Assembly: GCA_045613065.1 (NCBI GenBank)
Contig: JAZLAH010000005.1
Location: forward strand, 12,181 to 76,180
Reading direction: 5' to 3'
Source of the DNA: Fimenecus sp045613065
GTDB lineage: Bacteria; Bacillota; Clostridia; Oscillospirales; Acutalibacteraceae
DNA: 64,000 nucleotides
The translations under genes and the position numbers were made by a program. Position 1 is the stretch's first letter. Each line of letters starts with the position of its first letter. Of the stretch, positions 60,721 through 64,000 are shown one piece after another. The notes under the pieces were generated by a model. It saw nothing but the letters and a program-made list of their open reading frames with translations. It was not told the DNA's origin and did no database searches.

Positions 60721-61527
60721 ATGGATATTTTAACTGCTGTTATTATTGTAGGTGTAATCGGTCTTGTTCTCGGCCTTGGACTTGCAGTTGCATCAATCGT
60801 ATTTGCAGTTCCAAAAGATGAAAAAGCAGAGGCTGTCCGTGAATGTCTTCCAGGTGCTAACTGTGGTGCTTGTGGTTTTTCAGGTTGTGACGGTTATGCA
60901 GCAGCCCTTGCAAAAGGTGAAACTGATAATACTGCTCTTTGCTCACCAGGTGGTAATGCAGTATCAAAGGATATTGCAACTATTTTAGGGCTTCAGGCAG
61001 GTGAGGTTATGCCTGAGGCAGCTGTTGTGCTCTGTAAGGGTCATAACGGTAATGCAAAGCTTAAATATGAGTATCAGGGTGTTGATAGTTGTCGAATGGC
61101 TTCACAGCTTTATAGCGGACCAAAAGAGTGCGCTTATGGTTGTTTAGGTCTTGGTGACTGTGTCAAGGCTTGCCCTTACAATGCAATTCATATTTGTAAC
61201 GGTGTTGCAAGAATCAACCCTATTGAATGTCGTGCTTGTAAAATGTGCGTAAACACATGCCCTAAGGGTCTTATTGAAATGATGCCTCTTCACCGTGTTA
61301 CAGCTGCTGTGCTTTGTAAAAACCATAACAAGGGCGCAGTTACAAGAAAAGAATGTACAACAGGTTGTATCGGTTGTATGAAGTGCGTTAAGGCTTGTGA
61401 GTATGATGCCGTTAAGGTTGAAAATTTTGTTGCCCACGTTGACTATCAGAAGTGTGTCGGCTGTGGCAAATGTCACGAGGTTTGTCCTGTTGGCGTTATC
61501 GATTTAGTCGATATGAAGAAAGTGTAA
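60721..61527 (+). CDS. rnfB: Rnf complex subunit B
   Basis: A 268 aa subunit that accepts electrons from reduced ferredoxin. N-terminal helix (about 5-27), the 4Fe-4S motif C-G-A-C-G-F-S-G-C-D-G-Y (near residue 47), then four C-x2-C-x2-C-x3-C-type ferredoxin motifs; the last reads C-V-G-C-G-K-C-H-E-V-C-P. Starts after an AAGGAGGG site. Last gene of the operon. Confidence 0.95.
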   Translation: MDILTAVIIVGVIGLVLGLGLAVASIVFAVPKDEKAEAVRECLPGANCGACGFSGCDGYAAALAKGETDNTALCSPGGNAVSKDIATILGLQAGEVMPEAAVVLCKGHNGNAKLKYEYQGVDSCRMASQLYSGPKECAYGCLGLGDCVKACPYNAIHICNGVARINPIECRACKMCVNTCPKGLIEMMPLHRVTAAVLCKNHNKGAVTRKECTTGCIGCMKCVKACEYDAVKVENFVAHVDYQKCVGCGKCHEVCPVGVIDLVDMKKV

Positions 61528-61551
61528 ATTGAATAACAAAATATAAAAATG

Positions 61552-61585
61552 AGCCAATGCAGGATTTCTGCGTTGGCTTTATTTA
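61552..61585 (+). terminator. First hairpin after rnfB
   Basis: A 9 bp stem with one G-U pair (61552-61560 with 61570-61578) followed by a weak T-rich stretch. Confidence 0.65.
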
Positions 61586-61601
61586 TTATTCTGTGAAATA
61601 C

Positions 61602-61642
61602 AAAAAAAGATGACTGCCACCGAAGTAACAGCCATCTTTTTT
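61602..61642. terminator. Strong bidirectional terminator
   Basis: A long A/T-ended stem with one A-C mismatch (about 61602-61615 with 61629-61642) provides T7 on the plus and U7 on the minus strand. On the minus side it can end the transcript of the small gene at 61843-61953. Confidence 0.8.
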
Positions 61643-61842
61643 TATGAGAAAAATTATTATGAAAAAACCTAATTAAGTGACTTCACCGTTTTGAAGTCTA
61701 TATATGAAAAAATTTCTGTGTAGCGGAAAAATAGGGATTGGTGTTATACTTTATGAAAAAGGAAAGGGAAAATTTGTTGGGGATTGGGAAAACCACCACA
61801 CAGAAATTATAAACAAACTAAAGGAAAAATTTTGCTCAGCCT
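61643..61842. other. Non-coding stretch with inverted repeats
   Basis: It holds a hairpin at 61679-61698 and an inverted pair of AATTTCTGTGT (61711-61721) and its complement (61798-61808), extended with two mismatches to about 16 bp, that bounds a 98 bp segment. A 51-codon frame at 61704-61859 has no ribosome site. This could be the 3' UTR of the minus-strand small gene, a small RNA, or a mobile-element remnant. Confidence 0.4.
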
Positions 61843-61953
61843 TTATGCTGCGAAGCTAAGTAACTGAACAACTTTGAGCATTGACTTGATTGAGAACTTT
61901 TCACTAAGTAACTCAACAGCGATTTTCATCTGCTCCTGTTCGGCGTTATACAC
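61843..61953 (-). CDS. 36-codon gene for a small amphipathic peptide
   Basis: A short frame starting GTG at 61953, 4 nt after a near-perfect AAAGGAGGCGG ribosome site, ending TAA at 61843. The product begins M-Y-N-A-E-Q-E-Q-M and is a likely amphipathic helix (I-A-V-E-L-L, then S-M-L-K-V-V-Q-L-L). It has no signal peptide or Cys. A fitting promoter lies at 61985-62013. No family was recognised; it could be a small membrane or regulatory peptide, or the leader of a longer RNA. Confidence 0.6.
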   Translation of the reverse strand: MYNAEQEQMKIAVELLSEKFSIKSMLKVVQLLSFAA

Positions 61954-61984
61954 TTTACCGCCTCCTTTATTCTGTTGTGGCTAT

Positions 61985-62013
61985 ATAATAACAGAAAGAA
62001 ACAAAAAAGTCAA
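61985..62013 (-). promoter_or_regulatory. Promoter of the 36-codon gene
   Basis: On the minus strand, TTGACT (62008-62013), 17 bp, TATTAT (61985-61990). The start codon is about 30 bp downstream. Confidence 0.65.
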
Positions 62014-62019
62014 GTACTT

Positions 62020-62051
62020 TTGCACAAGAAAATTATACAATATTTGTGCAA
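62020..62051. promoter_or_regulatory. TTGCACAA inverted repeat
   Basis: Perfect 8 bp arms (62020-62027 and 62044-62051) with a 16 bp gap lie just upstream of the small gene's -35. A third single half-site is at 62207-62214. It looks like a regulator binding site. The rest of 62052-62231 is A/T-rich with nothing else visible. Confidence 0.5.
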
Positions 62052-62231
62052 GTTGCATAAATAAAGATAAAACAAAAAATATTGCAGGCTGTGTAATAAT
62101 TTTTAGTCGAAAAACGAGTTTTTGTGTAAAATATACAAACAACAACCGCTGTATTGGTGAAAAATGACTATTGACTATGCTAAAAACATGAAAAAGCCTG
62201 AAAAGTTTGTGCAATTTTTTTAAATAAATTC

Positions 62232-62264
62232 AAAAAAATACACTTGCCATTTGTGACAAGTGTA
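62232..62264 (-). terminator. Terminator of the GPH symporter gene at 62284
   Basis: An 8 bp stem (62239-62246 with 62257-62264) followed on the minus strand by U7. Confidence 0.85.
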
Positions 62265-62283
62265 CTTAAATGAATACTAAATT

Positions 62284-63759
62284 TTATTTATTTTCCATTT
62301 CTGCACGTTTTTTGAGAAGTGCTTCGTGATATTCTTCTTTTGTTTTACCTGTAAGTTTGTAGAAGAAGAAAGGAACACCTGCAAGGAACATCATAATACC
62401 GTGCATAATTGTATAGAAGAAGAGGAGAGTAACTTTTGTTTCAAAGCTCTGAACAGGGTTTGGAACAAGGTCAGTTGGCTGAATATAACCGATAATTGAG
62501 CCGTCACCATAAAGGAGAAGTGGTGCTACTGTACTTGCGATTGTACCACTGATAAGTGTACCGATACCGATAACAAATGGGAATGATGCATCAAGACGTT
62601 TGCCAGTTTTAAGCTCGATTGTTTCAAGAACGTCAGCCTGGAACATAGATGGGAGAAGATTTGATGCACCGAACTGAAGACCAATAAGGAAGAGGAATAC
62701 AATAAAGATTACCTGTAAAATTGCAGTGCCTGTTTTGAAATAAGCATATCCTACAAAGAAAGCAATACAGTTTGCACAAACAGAATAAATACCACTTGCA
62801 ATATAAAGCTGTCTTGCATCAAACTTTTTAAGTAAGAAGTTGATTACAAGCATACCAACGGCTGTACCAATGCCAACAGGAAGAACAAAAAGAATCTTCT
62901 TTGAAATATCACCAAGAACAGCTGCTGCGATAAATGCTTCCATAAATGTTGAAATACCACGGAAGCTCTTTAAAAATTCAGAAATAATAATTGTCCAAGC
63001 ATATTTATTTGTAACAATGTCTTTGAATCCTAAAAGAGGGTTTTTCTTTTCTGCAGTATAAACTGTTCTTTCACGAACGAGCTTCATACCTGATAAAACA
63101 GTTATAATACCAACTACGCCACAAAGTGCTGCTGAAATTATGTATTGAAGACCTTCAACACTTCGGATACTTGTGCCTGTAACAGCGTTAATAAGCTCAG
63201 TATTATCTTTGTGCCATATAATACCAACCACAAGTACAATTACAACAGGTGCAGAGTTACCAACAGCTGATGAAATGCTACGGAATGAAAGAACCTGGTC
63301 ACGTTCTTTAAGGTTTGGTGTCATAACATTGGCAACCATATTGATTGAGTTACCAAAAGTACCAAATACAGCCCAAAGGACTGCGATTGTAATAATATAA
63401 ATGAAAAGAACTGTGCCTGAAAGTCCAGGAGGTGCCCAGAATGAGAGCATCATAACGATTGCCATAGGTATTGCCACAAGCATTGCAACAGGACGGAATT
63501 TTCCGCCTTTACCCATTTTTCTACCATCAATATACATAACGATAAAGAAGTTGAGAACAAACGGAATAACGGCTGTTAAGAGGTTGAAGAGAGATGTTTG
63601 TTCTTCAGGAAGTCTTAAAACGTTAACGAGGTATGCGTTTCTGTTGCCACCAACCATACCTGTCATTGTGGTGTAGAAGAATACACCCATTAAGTATAAG
63701 ACAAATTCACTTGTGCCAACATGTTTTTGTTCATTGGTTTTTGTAACTGTGTTACTCAT
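62284..63759 (-). CDS. GPH-family sugar symporter
   Basis: A 491 aa 12-helix carrier of the GPH type, more divergent than the ones at 441 and 25427: the helix II motif reads Y-I-D-G-R-K-M-G-K-G-G-K-F-R-P, without the usual D-P. L-E-T-I-E-L-K-T-G-K-R-L-D-A-S-F matches the central loop of the family. Monocistronic. An extended -10 (TGG-TATAAT) lies at 63789-63794, minus strand. Confidence 0.85.
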   Translation of the reverse strand: MSNTVTKTNEQKHVGTSEFVLYLMGVFFYTTMTGMVGGNRNAYLVNVLRLPEEQTSLFNLLTAVIPFVLNFFIVMYIDGRKMGKGGKFRPVAMLVAIPMAIVMMLSFWAPPGLSGTVLFIYIITIAVLWAVFGTFGNSINMVANVMTPNLKERDQVLSFRSISSAVGNSAPVVIVLVVGIIWHKDNTELINAVTGTSIRSVEGLQYIISAALCGVVGIITVLSGMKLVRERTVYTAEKKNPLLGFKDIVTNKYAWTIIISEFLKSFRGISTFMEAFIAAAVLGDISKKILFVLPVGIGTAVGMLVINFLLKKFDARQLYIASGIYSVCANCIAFFVGYAYFKTGTAILQVIFIVFLFLIGLQFGASNLLPSMFQADVLETIELKTGKRLDASFPFVIGIGTLISGTIASTVAPLLLYGDGSIIGYIQPTDLVPNPVQSFETKVTLLFFYTIMHGIMMFLAGVPFFFYKLTGKTKEEYHEALLKKRAEMENK

Positions 63760-63811
63760 AAAATCCCACCTTAAATATTATTCATATCATTATACCATAT
63801 AAATATATAAT

Positions 63812-63848
63812 AAAAAAGACCACTTATTTCACGAAAAAACAAATGGTC
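63812..63848 (-). terminator. Terminator of trmB
   Basis: An interrupted stem (AGACCA with TGGTCT and internal A/T pairs) followed on the minus strand by U6, about 48 bp past the trmB stop. Confidence 0.7.
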
Positions 63849-63895
63849 TGTTGGTTATATTGACTATTATGCTTTGAGTTTCTCAACAAGTTTCC

Positions 63896-64000
63896 TTATT
63901 TAAGTTTAGCAACAAGTCTGTAAATAGGTAATCGCTGATTTACAAATTTTTGTTCGTATTCAGTAACGATATTGTCTTCAAAATCACTATTATGTAAATT
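63896..64000 (-). CDS. trmB: tRNA (guanine-N7)-methyltransferase, C-terminal end
   Basis: The last 34 codons of a gene that continues beyond the window. The residues F-E-D-N-I-V-T-E-Y-E-Q-K-F followed by L-P-I-Y-R-L-V match the TrmB C-terminus (usually N-I-x-T-E-Y-E-x-K-F ... P-I-Y-R). TrmB makes m7G46 in tRNA. Past the stop, 63870-63890 repeats the last codons imperfectly. Confidence 0.8.
   Translation of the reverse strand, partial: NLHNSDFEDNIVTEYEQKFVNQRLPIYRLVAKLK

Noticed and set aside
61704..61859. 51-codon plus-strand frame
   Set aside because: It lacks a ribosome site, overlaps an inverted repeat and the end of the better supported minus-strand small gene, and uses codons unlike the neighbours.
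61874..62167. 97-codon plus-strand frame opposite the small gene
   Set aside because: It is antisense to the small gene and its promoter, has no ribosome site and has a low-complexity product.
1..64000. CRISPR arrays, tRNA or rRNA genes, prophage or complete insertion sequences
   Set aside because: No regularly spaced repeats, cloverleaf-like segments, rRNA signatures, integrases or transposases were found on reading both strands; a tRNA scan was not run.

Overview
The window looks like a chromosomal segment of a low-GC, Gram-positive anaerobe of the class Clostridia, probably an Oscillospirales/Ruminococcaceae-type gut bacterium. The signs are strong AGGAGG-type ribosome binding sites, many intrinsic terminators, a T-box leader, a PdaB-like sporulation deacetylase, a type I dockerin protein, a complete Rnf operon and many cytoplasmic glycoside hydrolases paired with cation symporters. 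No species is assigned. No rRNA, tRNA, CRISPR array, prophage or intact insertion sequence was seen.

Layout. 1-2.6 kb: the end of a lipid kinase gene, a GPH sugar symporter and a small HEYGH membrane protein. 2.6-7.4 kb: a secreted dockerin-DUF4474 protein, a divergent phosphoribosyltransferase, two tandem genes for nearly identical 60-61 aa secreted peptides, and an SPFH/zinc-ribbon protein with a membrane partner. 7.4-13.3 kb: PdaB, a zinc-ribbon membrane protein, a GH51 arabinofuranosidase, an LCP protein, and a pyrophosphatase-like/Nudix fusion with a small exporter. 13.3-19.3 kb: the trkA-trkH-alr operon, a secreted EEP-family protein and a lipoprotein. 19.4-32.5 kb: a sugar block with a GH13 glucosidase, two tandem MFS carriers, nagB, a GH38 mannosidase-symporter operon and a membrane-anchored GH51-like protein that lacks both catalytic glutamates. 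32.5-36.8 kb: an autoregulated GntR/ABC transporter operon. 36.8-41.85 kb: a T-box-controlled operon for making Asn-tRNA by transamidation (aspS fused to gatC, a shortened gatA, and gatB). 41.9-54.5 kb: a GH3 glucosidase, RmuC, an orphan substrate-binding lipoprotein with VanZ and DUF1015 genes, a YczE-type membrane protein, and an aldolase/aminotransferase/Fe-alcohol dehydrogenase group. 54.6-61.5 kb: apbE and the rnfCDGEAB operon. 61.5-64 kb: a 750 bp mostly non-coding stretch with one 36-codon gene, another GPH symporter and the end of trmB.

How the genes work together. Oligosaccharides appear to enter through cation-coupled GPH/MFS carriers (five in the window, with no PTS or sugar ABC system) and to be cut inside the cell by GH13, GH38, GH51 and GH3 enzymes, with NagB handling amino sugars. 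Rnf couples ferredoxin oxidation to an ion gradient that could drive these symporters and Trk-type potassium uptake.

The most unusual unit is the transamidation operon. AspRS carries a GatC domain at its C-terminus and has the His31 linked to non-discriminating enzymes. GatB looks complete. GatA has lost its N-terminus, the Gly-Ser loop, the nucleophilic serine and the glutamine-binding residues, as judged against Staphylococcus aureus GatA recalled from memory. This suggests an amidotransferase that no longer takes ammonia from glutamine. Also notable are the duplicated CxxC peptides, whose mature parts are identical in protein despite about ten synonymous codon differences, and the GH51-like pseudoenzyme.
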